From assembly GCF_001048695.1 (NCBI RefSeq), contig NZ_CVRB01000003.1, positions 958,342-1,022,341 on the forward strand: DNA of 64,000 nt, written 5' to 3'. Positions 17,459 to 26,438 of this stretch are shown one piece after another (the first letter of the stretch is position 1; each line of letters begins with the position of its first letter). The notes beneath the pieces were generated by a model, which was given only the letters and a program-made list of their open reading frames with translations, ran no database searches and was not told the DNA's origin. The DNA comes from Neobacillus massiliamazoniensis (GTDB lineage: Bacteria > Bacillota > Bacilli > Bacillales > Cytobacillaceae). Position numbers and translations under genes: made by a program.

Positions 17459-18022
17459 ATGAAGCTTCTTGGAATTTCCGGTACCCTCCTTGGGGCTAAA
17501 ACGGCCATATTGGTAGATGCGGTTCTCAATGGAGTGAAGAATAATAATCCTGATGTAGAGGTGGAACTTTTAGATTTGCGTGGGTATGATCTCCAGTTTT
17601 GCGATGGCAGAGATCCTTCAACATATAATGAAGATACACGAAAAATCATTGAGGCTGTTTCTCAGGCTGATTTCTATCTAATTGGGACTCCAATATTCAA
17701 TGGTTCCATACCAGCTCCTTTAAAAAATGTATTTGATATCGTGCCACCTTCAGTTTTTCGAAACAAGGTTATGGGTTTTGTCGCTAATGGCGGAACCTAT
17801 CAGCATTATCTTGTTGTAGAAAATCAATTGAAACCTATTGCCGGGTATTTCCGGGCATTTGTGGCTCCAAGCTATGTATATGCTCATAATGATCACTTTA
17901 ATCGAGAAAATGAAATAGTTGATACAGAAGTACTAGACCGGATTCACCATTTAGCACAGGAAATGGTTTATATGCAAAATGCATTAAAGAATCATTCACA
18001 TGATCTATTTAAAATTCATTAA
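17459..18022 (+). CDS. NADPH-dependent FMN reductase-family protein
   Basis: A 187-residue flavodoxin-fold protein: phosphate-binding loop GISGTLLGAKTA at the N-terminus, and the IGTPIFNGSIPAPLKNVFD block typical of SsuE/YwqN-like NAD(P)H:FMN reductases. It probably supplies reduced flavin to the HpaB hydroxylase encoded in the divergent operon, taking the place of the usual HpaC. The start at 17459 is chosen because AGGAG (17442-17446) directly abuts the first in-frame ATG (17447), leaving no spacing; the second gives 12 bases. It follows the FAH-like gene by 48 bases and ends at a terminator (18056-18100). Confidence 0.83.
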   Translation: MKLLGISGTLLGAKTAILVDAVLNGVKNNNPDVEVELLDLRGYDLQFCDGRDPSTYNEDTRKIIEAVSQADFYLIGTPIFNGSIPAPLKNVFDIVPPSVFRNKVMGFVANGGTYQHYLVVENQLKPIAGYFRAFVAPSYVYAHNDHFNRENEIVDTEVLDRIHHLAQEMVYMQNALKNHSHDLFKIH

Positions 18023-18055
18023 CATGTTTGCTATTCCTTATAAGCCTACAAAAAA

Positions 18056-18100
18056 GCGGGTGTCCCAAAAGTATAACTTTTAGGGGCACCCCTTTTTTTT
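18056..18100 (+). terminator. Terminator after the FMN reductase gene
   Basis: GGGTGTCCCAAAAG, loop, CTTTTAGGGGCACCC followed by eight T. It has the same stem core as the terminator at 297-344. Confidence 0.9.
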
Positions 18101-18176
18101 AATGGTCTGTGAAACTTGTCTGTTGATTTCCGCTCAAGAAGCTCGCTTTCCGCGGGCGGTACGGGGAGCCTCTTTA
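18101..18176 (-). repeat. R1 dispersed repeat, truncated copy (R1c)
   Basis: CTTGTCTGTTGATTTCCGCT, TTCCGCGGGCGGTACGGGGA and AGCCTC match one end of the full R1 copies; the remainder is missing and the sequence runs straight into the 3' end of spoVR. Together with the adjacent terminator it forms a terminator-plus-R1 block, also seen at 203-344. Confidence 0.7.
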
Positions 18177-18185
18177 AAAATTTGT

Positions 18186-19598
18186 TTATAGATATTTCCG
18201 ATGGAGTCCTTTGCCATCATAAGAAAACAACATAGTTCTTTCTTCAATCAAGGTTTCCATATGAACCGGTCTTCCCCACAGCTGGTGAATATAGGGTAAC
18301 ACCTTCTCCAAATATTTCACATCCAGTTCTACACCTTCAAACCAATGTTTTAAATATAATTCACCATTTTTTAAATAGTCACCATCCATGACAGTGATAT
18401 ATGGAAAACCGCCATTTACACGCATATTTACCAGTTGATCACGGACATGCTCCCACTGCTTATCAACAATTTTATAATCCCTGCCTTGCTTTTGAAAAAG
18501 ATACAAATCCTCTCTCATGATAAGTTCTTTTGTTAAATAATTTCGCAGGAACGAAATATCAGACTCGATTTCCCTGACCTCAAAGATTTTTTCCCTTCCA
18601 GATTCAGGTTGGACTCCTCTTCGTTTCATTTCTTCAGTGGGATTGTTAAAGCGTTCTTCAATATCTTCAAAAATCTTTATTCCGAGGTAGTATGGATTAA
18701 TACCTGTTTTTGATGGCTGCACAACACCGGCATTCAATTTAGCAAATTCAATGGCTTCATCACTTGTTAAATCCATTTCCCTTAATATCCTCTGGTGCCA
18801 GTAGGAAGCCCAGCCTTCATTCATGATTTTTGTTTCCAGCTGCGGCCAGAAATACAGCATTTCTTCCCGCATCATGGTCAGAATGTCGCGTTGCCAATCA
18901 GATAGCTCCCTGCTATATGATTCAATAAATAACAATAAATCTTTCTCTGGCTTTGGTGGAAATTTCTTTTTTCGAGTTTTTTTATCAACCACTTTATCTT
19001 TTTCATCGAGCTTCCACAAATCATCATATGGAGAAACGTTGTGATGTTCCTCATCATCCTCTTCTTCGTCTTCGTTGGACCAAGACAGCTTCGGCCTCAT
19101 AAGCGATGGATCGATATGTTCATCAATAGAAAGAACTGCATCAAGAAAGGTTTCTACTTCTTTTTTACCGTACTTAATTTCATATTGATGAATTCTCTCG
19201 GCCGTTGCCGCCATACTTTCGACCATATCTCGTTTTGTATTCTGAAACCGAACATTATTTTTAAAGAAATCACAATGGGCAAGGACATGTGCCACAATGA
19301 GTTTATTTTGAATAAGGGAATTAGAATCCAATAAAAATGCATAACATGGATTGGAATTGATGACAAGTTCATATATTTTACTTAGCCCTAAGTCATAATG
19401 AATCTTCATTTTATGAAATTGCTTCCCAAAGCTCCAGTGTGAAAACCGTGTCGGCATTCCGTAAGCTCCAAAAGTATAAATAATTTCGGCAGGACAGATT
19501 TCATATCGCATCGGATAAAAGTCTAAACCAAAACCGCTGGCAATTTCGGTAATTTCACTAATGGCATATTCGAGCGCTTGCCGATCTTCCACATTCAT
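18186..19598 (-). CDS. spoVR: SpoVR-family stage V sporulation protein
   Basis: A 470-residue protein matching SpoVR/YcgB over its length. Recognisable blocks are [21 protein letters not shown] near the N-terminus, [16 protein letters not shown] (conserved histidines), and [13 protein letters not shown] (His motif), followed by the [19 protein letters not shown] signature. In B. subtilis SpoVR is needed for proper spore cortex formation; in enterobacteria its homologue is co-expressed with PrkA (YeaG) and YhbH (YeaH), both of which are present here at 47.6-51.3 kb but in a separate unit. AAGGGGG lies before the ATG. It is monocistronic as far as seen. Confidence 0.95.
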   Translation of the reverse strand: MNVEDRQALEYAISEITEIASGFGLDFYPMRYEICPAEIIYTFGAYGMPTRFSHWSFGKQFHKMKIHYDLGLSKIYELVINSNPCYAFLLDSNSLIQNKLIVAHVLAHCDFFKNNVRFQNTKRDMVESMAATAERIHQYEIKYGKKEVETFLDAVLSIDEHIDPSLMRPKLSWSNEDEEEDDEEHHNVSPYDDLWKLDEKDKVVDKKTRKKKFPPKPEKDLLLFIESYSRELSDWQRDILTMMREEMLYFWPQLETKIMNEGWASYWHQRILREMDLTSDEAIEFAKLNAGVVQPSKTGINPYYLGIKIFEDIEERFNNPTEEMKRRGVQPESGREKIFEVREIESDISFLRNYLTKELIMREDLYLFQKQGRDYKIVDKQWEHVRDQLVNMRVNGGFPYITVMDGDYLKNGELYLKHWFEGVELDVKYLEKVLPYIHQLWGRPVHMETLIEERTMLFSYDGKGLHRKYL

Positions 19599-20037
19599 TT
19601 ACTATTCCCCCTTTGCCTTCATACCACAATGTATGAAGGAAAGGCAGGAATGATGAAACCAGAGTGGAAAATTCAAACTCCGTTATTTATAGGCTTTGTT
19701 AAAGGTCATTGTTGTTTTTGAAACTATGTTGATTGGAGCGGAAGGCGCGAGACTCCTGCGGGAGTACGGGGCAGGGGAGACCCCACAGGCGCTTAAGCGC
19801 CGAGGAGGCTCCCCGGAACGCCCGCGGAAAGCGAAGCGCCTGAAGCGCAAATCAACAGGCAAGTTTAACACAGCCTATTTATAAAGTATTTTGCCCATCC
19901 AACTTGCTCTTAACAGATTTATTATTCAGGAGAAAGTTGGAAAAGGCGTTTTCATCAGGTGTCCAACATTTTCTGCGAAAGTTCTAAGTAAATTATCATA
20001 CAATAATCTTAACTCCTAATAAGGAGGAGATAAACAA
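19599..20037. other. Intergenic between spoVR and yhdB, largely R1 repeat
   Basis: A 439-base gap. It contains a full R1 copy (19690-19880); the rest is AT-rich with the divergent promoters of spoVR and yhdB. I could not place promoter hexamers with confidence. Confidence 0.5.
19690..19880 (+). repeat. R1 dispersed repeat, full copy (R1d)
   Basis: About 190 bp bounded by inverted ends AGGCTTTGTTAAA and TTTAACACAGCCT. The core is GC-rich: GGAGCGGAAGGCGCGAGACT, CCTGCGGGAGTACGGGG, AGACCCCACAGGCGCTTAAG, CGCCGAGGAGGCTCCCCGGA, and can fold on itself through GGCGCTTAAGCGCC. Both strands are open for about 60 codons, but the reading frames reflect GC-rich repeat sequence, not genes. It is the best-preserved of four copies in the window. 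Confidence 0.85.
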
Positions 20038-20292
20038 GTGAATAAAGTGGACTACGATCGAGCGTTGTACTATACTCATCGATCTGAGTGGGATAATTTA
20101 CTAATTCTTATGGTAAGAACACAAGACCAGTTTTTATCCAAAAAGATCGAACAATTCCTGCATGCTTATAATTTTGAACATGACTACTCTGTTATAGAAA
20201 AAAAACTGTATTCTCTGCTTCGTTACATCGACCATGCCAACGAATTAATGGAACATGAACCATGTGAGATACCGATGTTTAGTCTTTCCTGA
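20038..20292 (+). CDS. yhdB: YhdB-like small protein
   Basis: An 84-residue soluble protein beginning at GTG with AAGGAGGAG eight bases upstream. MNKVDYDRALYYTHRSEWDN and the following LLILMVRTQDQFLSKKIEQF agree with my recollection of B. subtilis YhdB, a protein of unknown function. Its position between spoVR and pgcA fits B. subtilis, where yhdB lies in the same neighbourhood. There are no membrane segments and no catalytic motif visible. The name depends on memory of the family plus context, hence moderate confidence. Confidence 0.75.
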   Translation: MNKVDYDRALYYTHRSEWDNLLILMVRTQDQFLSKKIEQFLHAYNFEHDYSVIEKKLYSLLRYIDHANELMEHEPCEIPMFSLS

Positions 20293-20354
20293 AAAAACAA
20301 GTGGATACATTTTTGTTGAGAAAATTTATGGCAACCGGGCCAAAGAATTCCACC

Positions 20355-20388
20355 AAAAAATACGGCTTCCTTTGTCGGGAGCCGTATT
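20355..20388 (-). terminator. Hairpin, probable secondary terminator on the minus strand
   Basis: AATACGGCT / AGCCGTATT stem; read leftward it is followed by a run of six T. It lies behind pgcA and its nearer terminator at 20411-20447. Confidence 0.6.
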
Positions 20389-20410
20389 AACCGTGATCTA
20401 CTAAAACCTG

Positions 20411-20447
20411 AAAAAAACTCCCGAAGATTAGCCTTCGAGAGTTTTTA
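20411..20447 (-). terminator. Terminator of pgcA, possibly bidirectional
   Basis: AAAAAACTCCCGAAG, loop, CTTCGAGAGTTTTTA. T runs exist on both strands, so it can serve pgcA (leftward) and yhdB (rightward). Confidence 0.8.
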
Positions 20448-20481
20448 TTATACTAACGGGACAAATATATCACCATGATTA

Positions 20482-22224
20482 TTACTTTTCAGAAACAGTT
20501 GCAATCTTTAGGTCAACAAGGGCCATAAAGTCTTTTTCAACCTGTTGTAATTTCCTATCGCTTTCTTCAAGGCTTGAACTATTCACCCCAAAATAGAACT
20601 TCACTTTTGGTTCGGTGCCTGATGGTCGTAAACATACCCACGAACCATCCTCAAAGGTATATTTCAAGACGTTGGATTTAGGTAAGTCAATCTTTTCCTC
20701 CATGTTTCCTGATACGCGAATACCTGTCAGGTAATCTTCAGATGAAGTAGTTGTTAATGATCCCAAGCTTGTCAATGGTTGTGAGCGGAACGAAGCTAAA
20801 ATTCGTTGAATCATTTCCGCTCCCTCTTTTCCCTTTAATGTCAAAGAACGAAGACCTTCTTTATAATAACCATACTTTTCAAATACTTGCATTAACCCTT
20901 CATAAAGAGACATTCCTTTAGTTTTATAATAGGCGCAAACCTCCGTCGCCAAAAGAGCTGCCTGTACAGCGTCTTTGTCACGGGCGAAGTCACCAATCAA
21001 GTAACCGTAGCTTTCTTCATAGCCAAATAGGAAGGTGTGCTTACCACTAGCCTCATATTCGTTTATTTTTTCAGCGATAAACTTAAAGCCCGTTAAGACG
21101 TCAACCGTCTCTAATCCATATGAAGCCGCAATTTTTCTACCAATTTCCGATGTCACGATTGTCTTTAAGACAACTCCATTATCTGGGACTGTCCCTTTTT
21201 CTTTTTTCTGTGTAAGAAGATAATCAAGCAATAATGCTCCTGTTTGATTACCTGTAAGTACGACATATTCTCCTTCATGATTAGGCACCGCAATTCCTAA
21301 ACGGTCAGCATCGGGGTCTGTACCAATTAATATGTCAGCTCCCACTTTTTTACCGTCACGAATTGCTAATTCAAAGGCAGCATGTTCTTCAGGATTTGGG
21401 CTTTTTACTGTAGAGAATTCCGGATCAGGAAGCTCTTGTTCTTTAACAATCGTCACATTTTTATATCCAAATGCCTCCATTGCTCGGCGTACCGGTTTGT
21501 TTGCCGTTCCATGAAGTGGGGTAAAGACAATTTTAATATCCGTTTCATTAGCTAAAGCGGGATTTTCGGAAATGGTCTTTAACTTTTCAAGATAAACTTG
21601 ATCAACTTCTGAACCAATTATTTTAATTAGTCCTGCTTCCTTTAGCTTCTCCTCACTATCGACTTCAATTAACAACTCGTTTTCAATTTCATTCACTTTT
21701 GCAATTACAATATCTGCACTTTCGAGAGCTAATTGTCCCCCATCTTTGCCATAAACCTTATAACCATTATATTCAGGTGGATTATGACTGGCTGTTATGA
21801 CAATCCCCGAAAATGCATTTAAATAGCGTAAAGCAAACGATAATTCAGGAGTTGGTCTTAGTTCGTCAAAAACATAGGTTTGAATTCCCTTGGTGGCAAG
21901 TGTTTTAGCTGCCTCCATTGCAAATTCAGGTGATTTATGACGGGAATCAAACGCAATGACCACCCCACGCTTCTTTGCTTCTACTCCATTTTCTTCTATG
22001 TATGCTGCTAGACCAGCTGATGCCTTACGGACAGTATATATATTCATCCTATTCGTACCAACACCAATTTCTCCGCGCATTCCACCTGTTCCAAACTCCA
22101 GGTTTTTATAAAATGCTTCTTCAAGCTCTTTTTCATTCGTTTTTAATTCTTCTAATTGAATTTTCAATTCACCCTGTAAATCTTCAAATTCAATCCAACT
22201 ACTCGCTTTTTTCTTCCATTCCAT
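20482..22224 (-). CDS. pgcA: Alpha-phosphoglucomutase
   Basis: A 580-residue phosphohexomutase, the same size as B. subtilis PgcA (YhxB). Key motifs are the phosphoserine loop TASHNP (Ser146), metal loop [10 protein letters not shown] (Asp303/305/307), the sugar-specificity loop with [11 protein letters not shown], and the C-terminal phosphate-binding [12 protein letters not shown]. It interconverts glucose-6-phosphate and glucose-1-phosphate, giving UDP-glucose for glycolipid anchors and teichoic acid decoration. The start at 22224 is chosen because GGAGG lies seven bases upstream; an in-frame ATG nine codons earlier lacks a site. Its neighbours yhdB and a YhcU-like gene match B. subtilis. 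Confidence 0.95.
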   Translation of the reverse strand: MEWKKKASSWIEFEDLQGELKIQLEELKTNEKELEEAFYKNLEFGTGGMRGEIGVGTNRMNIYTVRKASAGLAAYIEENGVEAKKRGVVIAFDSRHKSPEFAMEAAKTLATKGIQTYVFDELRPTPELSFALRYLNAFSGIVITASHNPPEYNGYKVYGKDGGQLALESADIVIAKVNEIENELLIEVDSEEKLKEAGLIKIIGSEVDQVYLEKLKTISENPALANETDIKIVFTPLHGTANKPVRRAMEAFGYKNVTIVKEQELPDPEFSTVKSPNPEEHAAFELAIRDGKKVGADILIGTDPDADRLGIAVPNHEGEYVVLTGNQTGALLLDYLLTQKKEKGTVPDNGVVLKTIVTSEIGRKIAASYGLETVDVLTGFKFIAEKINEYEASGKHTFLFGYEESYGYLIGDFARDKDAVQAALLATEVCAYYKTKGMSLYEGLMQVFEKYGYYKEGLRSLTLKGKEGAEMIQRILASFRSQPLTSLGSLTTTSSEDYLTGIRVSGNMEEKIDLPKSNVLKYTFEDGSWVCLRPSGTEPKVKFYFGVNSSSLEESDRKLQQVEKDFMALVDLKIATVSEK

Positions 22225-22392
22225 GAAATCTCCTCCAAAAACTTTTTCCATTCTTATATTATTTCGAAGGTCAAGTTGGATACTCCTTTAAAAATCTCTT
22301 CGAATTATCCATAATTTTTGCATCTAAGTTTGACCCCTATATTGTATAGTTTAATCCCACCAATATACAAGGTCAAAAAAATGAAAAAGAAA

Positions 22393-22464
22393 AAGGCGAT
22401 GTATCGCGCTCCGACGCTTACTCTTATTGAACTGGACAATTCTCGAAGTCGAATTTTATACTTT
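22393..22464 (+). repeat. R2 dispersed repeat, truncated copy (R2a)
   Basis: GGCGATGTATCGCGCTCCGA, CTTACTCTTATTGAACTGGA and CAATTCTCGAAGTCGAATTT match the right-hand end of the long R2 copies (28100-28162 and 49256-49341). The left two thirds are missing. Confidence 0.7.
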
Positions 22465-22515
22465 ATTCCTATAAAAAAGAAAACGCCTGCTAATGCAAGC
22501 GTAAACAAGTTAATA

Positions 22516-22914
22516 TTAAATTAACAACTCGTTAGCCACTTTTGTATTGACGCTTAACAAATGATTATTCATTCTTTTTGCGACTACAAACTGTTCATAT
22601 TCAAACGGAAAGAATAAACCAAATTCTTGCAAATGGGACACATTTTTAGAAAAAAGAGTAGAATATTGATCATCAAGGTCAGTAGATTCTAGGATTGAAA
22701 TCAGTGTCTGCATACATGCCATCACCTTAAAAGCATCCTTTAATGTGCCAAAAACCTCTACTTGATTTTCCATTGTATCCAGCACTTTTAATTGCTCAAA
22801 TTCGTAAATTTCATCCTCCGTAAAATAGAGTGGAAAAACATTTGAATAAATATACCTCACAAGCCCGCTTATCTCTTCTTCCTGACTTGGTGTAGAGGCA
22901 AATACAATTTTCAC
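22516..22914 (-). CDS. YhcU-like protein (DUF5365)
   Basis: A 132-residue soluble protein with no recognisable catalytic motif, rich in aromatic and acidic residues (YIYSNVFPLYFTEDEIYEFE). It resembles B. subtilis YhcU, and the next gene is the YhcT pseudouridine synthase, its neighbour in B. subtilis, although here the two are divergent and separated by an R2 repeat. Start: GTG at 22914, eight bases after AAGGTG; the upstream in-frame start three codons earlier overlaps the ribosome site. Function unknown. Confidence 0.72.
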   Translation of the reverse strand: MKIVFASTPSQEEEISGLVRYIYSNVFPLYFTEDEIYEFEQLKVLDTMENQVEVFGTLKDAFKVMACMQTLISILESTDLDDQYSTLFSKNVSHLQEFGLFFPFEYEQFVVAKRMNNHLLSVNTKVANELLI

Positions 22915-23012
22915 TTGTACCACACCTTTTCACATCAAGATTTTCTGTCTATTATATAACATAAGAATAACATAAACCCTCTTGGAAAAATGGTGGTAAT
23001 TATCACCACAAT

Positions 23013-23150
23013 CAAAAGCGGAAGCGCCTCGATCAGCCCCGACAAGCATAAGACAAGCCGGCAGGAAGGTTGTTTTTTAACCTTCATGTCGGATTGGCTT
23101 ATGACCTCGAGGGGCTAGGCGCAAGCTGGACAATACTCGAAGTCAAAATT
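23013..23150 (+). repeat. R2 dispersed repeat, short copy (R2b)
   Basis: AAAAGCGGAAGCGCCTCGAT opens it and GGCGCAAGCTGGACAATACT closes it. Inside, AAGGTTGTTTTTTAACCTT is a hairpin and AAGCATAAGACAAGCCGGCA pairs with the later GGATTGGCTTATGACCTCGA region. The whole unit can fold into one long interrupted hairpin. It ends five bases before the YhcT ribosome site, so it is probably transcribed as part of that leader. Confidence 0.8.
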
Positions 23151-23166
23151 AAAAAGGAAGATGTTA

Positions 23167-24093
23167 ATGTTGCAAACAAAACGAAAGGGCGAATGGTTGG
23201 AACTCAAAATACCTAAATTTTGGGAAGGAAAAACAATAGAAGACCTTTTTTATAATGAATGGGAAGCCCCGAGAAAAGTAACCCATCTGTTCAGAACGGA
23301 AAAGAAGGTGCTAGTAAATGGAAGCAGAGCAAACTGGAAATTACCGCTTGTTTCCGGTGAAAAGCTTGAGATTAAATTATTTGAAGAAGAAGAATTACAG
23401 GTGGTGCCAAATTTCCAAGAGATTCAGGTTCTTTACGAAGATGACCATGTATTGGTGTTAAATAAGCCCCCGTTTCTAAATACCCATCCAAATGATCTAC
23501 AATTAGAAACGAATACTCTTGTTAACGCTGCAGCCTTTTATTTACTGGCTAATGGTGAACTACGCAATATCCAGCAAATTCATCGCTTAGACCGGGATAC
23601 CTCTGGAGCCATTTTATTTGCGAAACATAAGCTAGCTGGGGCTATCTTGGACAGAATGCTGGAAAAACGGCAAATTAAAAGAACCTATCTCGCTCTCGTA
23701 CACGGAGTAGTAAAAGCTAAAAAAGGAACAATAAACACCCCGATTGGCCGGGATCGACATCATCCCACTAAAAGGCGTGTCTCTCCATCAGGTCAGGAGG
23801 CTATCACCCACTATCAAGTAATAAAAACAGATAAAAATAATGTTTTTTCTTATGTAAAATGCTGGCTTGATACGGGGAGAACCCATCAAATTAGGGTCCA
23901 TTTAAGCTACATTGGCCATCCTTTAGTTGGGGATGTACTGTATGGCGGCAAACCAATTGTCAATCGCCAAGCACTACACGCTGTAAAACTGGAATTTACC
24001 CATCCCTTCACACTTGAAAACGTTGAGTGTCAGGCACCATTTCTTGATGATCCCCCCATTTTTAAAGACATTGATATATACAGTATAGAATGA
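23167..24093 (+). CDS. yhcT: RluA-family RNA pseudouridine synthase (YhcT-like)
   Basis: A 308-residue protein. The catalytic motif HRLDRDTSGAILFAK contains the aspartate that attacks uridine; the downstream TGRTHQIRVHLSYIGHPLVG block is the RluA C-terminal signature. It isomerises specific uridines in rRNA or tRNA; the target is not readable. The start at 23167 is used because AAGGAAG directly abuts an ATG at 23161 and leaves six bases before the ATG at 23167. It is followed by a terminator at 24096-24126. Named by similarity and its YhcU-like neighbour. Confidence 0.9.
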   Translation: MLQTKRKGEWLELKIPKFWEGKTIEDLFYNEWEAPRKVTHLFRTEKKVLVNGSRANWKLPLVSGEKLEIKLFEEEELQVVPNFQEIQVLYEDDHVLVLNKPPFLNTHPNDLQLETNTLVNAAAFYLLANGELRNIQQIHRLDRDTSGAILFAKHKLAGAILDRMLEKRQIKRTYLALVHGVVKAKKGTINTPIGRDRHHPTKRRVSPSGQEAITHYQVIKTDKNNVFSYVKCWLDTGRTHQIRVHLSYIGHPLVGDVLYGGKPIVNRQALHAVKLEFTHPFTLENVECQAPFLDDPPIFKDIDIYSIE

Positions 24094-24095
24094 AA

Positions 24096-24126
24096 AAAAG
24101 CCTCCGGAGGATGGAGGCTTTTTTGT
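24096..24126 (+). terminator. Terminator after yhcT
   Basis: AAAAAGCCTCC, GGAGGAT, GGAGGCTTTTTT: a strong stem with six T, just after the stop codon. Confidence 0.9.
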
Positions 24127-24158
24127 CTTGCTAGTGCACACGCGCTTTTCTATTCTTT

Positions 24159-24413
24159 TTAATCAGCTTTTCTAAAGGATCTCATGATAAAGCTTAGGAG
24201 GAAGGTTAACACAACCGCACCGATTATTGCAGGGATTATGGCAAAATCGGCTACACGTGGTCCCCAATTTCCTAAGATTAATGACCCAAGCCAGGCTCCA
24301 ACAAATCCAGCAATAATATTACCTATAATGCCTCCCGGTACATCTCTCCCCACAATCAGGCCGGCTAACCAGCCAATAATACCACCAACGATTAGTGACC
24401 AAATAAAGTTCAT
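24159..24413 (-). CDS. GlsB/YeaQ/YmgE-family stress membrane protein
   Basis: An 84-residue hydrophobic protein with three transmembrane segments and glycine-rich repeats (GGIIGWLAGLIVG, GGIIGNIIAGFVGAWLGS), the hallmark of the transglycosylase-associated/GlsB family. Members are induced by general stress but have no known biochemical function. The ATG at 24413 is eight bases after AAGGAG; an upstream in-frame GTG overlaps that site and is rejected. Monocistronic. Confidence 0.9.
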   Translation of the reverse strand: MNFIWSLIVGGIIGWLAGLIVGRDVPGGIIGNIIAGFVGAWLGSLILGNWGPRVADFAIIPAIIGAVVLTFLLSFIMRSFRKAD

Positions 24414-24422
24414 TAAGAACAC

Positions 24423-24738
24423 TCCTTTTTAGTATTCAAAATATCACTTAATCAAATTCTTCAAGCAGTAATCAACTTTTTTTCTGCCTGTAATTCTAAA
24501 TTACCCAATTTTGTTTTTCTTAATCAAAAAAAAGAGTGAGATGAGTTTATTTAAATAAAAATACATATATAATGCGGCTTCAGGAAACATTGAACATACT
24601 TAGAGGTTATTTTTTCAGAAAATTCTTATGTTAAGTTTTTGTAAATTCACAACTTATTACTTTCCTTTTTCGACAACTTTTAGATAAAATATTACTTTGG
24701 TTGGTGTACAACTTTTGATGAAAAATGGGGGTTTTCAC
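24423..24738. other. Intergenic before the phosphate-uptake pair
   Basis: 316 AT-rich bases that must contain the promoters of the leftward GlsB-like gene and the rightward DUF47 gene. TTCGACAA (24669-24676), a perfect match to the reverse complement of the Spo0A box, lies 63 bases before the DUF47 start; an 8-mer can occur by chance. No other feature is seen. Confidence 0.35.
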
Positions 24739-25356
24739 ATGGCATTGAAAAAAAATGATAAGTTCACAATTTTGCTGAATAATATTTCCACCAATTTAAA
24801 GGAAAGTGCAAATTTCTTTACTGATTACAAATTAAAAAATGTAAGTGATTTAAAAATTTTCTCTGAAAAAATGAAAGAATATGAATCAACAGGCGATTCC
24901 TTTGTTCATGAAGTAATTAAGGAGTTAAACGATGCCTTTATCACACCGATTGAACGTGAAGATATTCTGCATCTTGCGATGAGCATGGATGATGTCCTTG
25001 ATGGTTTAGAAGGATGTGCCGCATTATTCGAAATGTACTCTATTACAACTGCGGATGATTTTATGAAGGGCTTTGTGGATGCCATTCAAGCCAGTGCTCA
25101 TGAGATTGATAAGGCAGTAGAATTGCTATCCAATAAAAAACTGCCTCAAATAAGAGAACATGCCATTAAAATAAAAGATTACGAATCAAAATGTGATAAT
25201 ATCCTTAGACAATCCATTAAGCATTTATTTACAGTCGAAAAAGACCCGATTCGAATTATTCAATATAAGGAAATTTACGAAACACTTGAAGATATTGCTG
25301 ACAGCAGTCAGGAAGTTGCGAATACGCTTGAAACCATTATCATGAAAAATGCATAA
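24739..25356 (+). CDS. ykaA: DUF47 (PhoU-like) protein partnered with Pit
   Basis: A 205-residue helical protein of the DUF47/PhoU-like family with the family's acidic metal-binding helices (EYESTGDSFVHEV near residue 50 and KDYESKCDNI near 150). Such proteins are nearly always encoded just before a PiT phosphate transporter and are thought to regulate it. Here pit starts 12 bases downstream. The start at 24739 is chosen because GGGGG lies a few bases upstream and the family begins MALKK-; a 14-residue in-frame extension has no ribosome site. Confidence 0.9.
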   Translation: MALKKNDKFTILLNNISTNLKESANFFTDYKLKNVSDLKIFSEKMKEYESTGDSFVHEVIKELNDAFITPIEREDILHLAMSMDDVLDGLEGCAALFEMYSITTADDFMKGFVDAIQASAHEIDKAVELLSNKKLPQIREHAIKIKDYESKCDNILRQSIKHLFTVEKDPIRIIQYKEIYETLEDIADSSQEVANTLETIIMKNA

Positions 25357-25367
25357 GGAGCAATAAA

Positions 25368-26372
25368 ATGAGCTTTATTTTTATCCTAACAATTTTAATT
25401 GTCATTGGTGCTCTTGTATTTGATTTCATAAATGGTTTCCACGATACGGCAAATGCAATTGCAACCTCTGTCTCAACTAAAGCATTAAAACCGCGTCAGG
25501 CGATTCTTTTAGCTGCTACCATGAATTTTATTGGTGCCATGACATTTACAGGTGTTGCCAAATCCATTACAAAGGATATCGTCAACCCTTTTGCACTTTC
25601 CCATGGTTCCGTTGTCATATTAGCTGCGTTACTCTCCGCTATCGCGTGGAACTTGATTACATGGTATTTTGGAATACCGAGCAGCTCCTCCCATGCCATT
25701 ATCGGCTCGATTGCTGGGGCAGCTATTGCCGCTGGAGGCTTTTCTGTGCTTAATTACAGCGGATTTATTAAAATCATTGAAGCACTTATATTATCACCTA
25801 TTTTAGCTTTTGTACTTGGATATATTATTTATAGTATTTTTAAAGTGGTTTTTAGAAATTTTAACTTAACGAAAACGAATCGGAACTTCCGGTTCATTCA
25901 AATTGGAACAGCCGCACTTCAATCCTATTCACATGGTACAAATGATGCCCAGAAATCAATGGGAATCATCACCTTGGCTCTTATCGCTAACCAATACCTC
26001 CCTGCTAACGCAGAAATTCCATTATGGGTTCAAGCGTCTTGTGCGCTGGCAATGGGACTAGGGACGTCTATTGGCGGTTGGAAAATCATTAAAACAGTTG
26101 GCGGGAAAATAATGAAAATCCGCCCAATTAATGGTGTTGCTGCAGACTTAACCGGAGCTGCGATTATCTTTGGTGCAACGTATATTCATTTACCGGTAAG
26201 TACTACCCATGTTATTTCCTCTGGTATACTTGGAGTAGGATCTGCTCATCGTATTAAAGGTGTAAAATGGGATACGGCTCAACGTATGATCATAACATGG
26301 GTAATTACGCTGCCAATTTCAGCCCTAATTGCAGCCTCTATTTACTATATCCTTCATTTATTTATTAAATAA
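25368..26372 (+). CDS. pit: PiT-family inorganic phosphate transporter
   Basis: A 334-residue membrane protein with about ten helices. The duplicated PiT signature is clear: DFINGFHDTANAIATSV near the N-terminus and SHGTNDAQKSMGIITLAL in the second half. It imports phosphate (as metal-phosphate) driven by protons. AAGGAG lies eight bases before the ATG, and the gene follows its DUF47 partner by 12 bases, as in B. subtilis ykaA-ykaB. Ends at a terminator (26382-26420). Confidence 0.95.
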   Translation: MSFIFILTILIVIGALVFDFINGFHDTANAIATSVSTKALKPRQAILLAATMNFIGAMTFTGVAKSITKDIVNPFALSHGSVVILAALLSAIAWNLITWYFGIPSSSSHAIIGSIAGAAIAAGGFSVLNYSGFIKIIEALILSPILAFVLGYIIYSIFKVVFRNFNLTKTNRNFRFIQIGTAALQSYSHGTNDAQKSMGIITLALIANQYLPANAEIPLWVQASCALAMGLGTSIGGWKIIKTVGGKIMKIRPINGVAADLTGAAIIFGATYIHLPVSTTHVISSGILGVGSAHRIKGVKWDTAQRMIITWVITLPISALIAASIYYILHLFIK

Positions 26373-26381
26373 CTGGGATCA

Positions 26382-26420
26382 AATCTTATCGGAGTACTTC
26401 GATAAGATTTTTTTTATTTT
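26382..26420 (+). terminator. Terminator after pit
   Basis: AATCTTATCG, loop GAGTACTT, CGATAAGATT followed by a long T tract. Confidence 0.92.
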
Positions 26421-26438
26421 ATGATTGAAATAATCCAT

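Noticed and set aside
19683..19884. 62-codon ORFs on both strands
   Set aside because: They lie entirely inside the GC-rich R1 repeat and reflect its composition; other copies do not preserve the frame.
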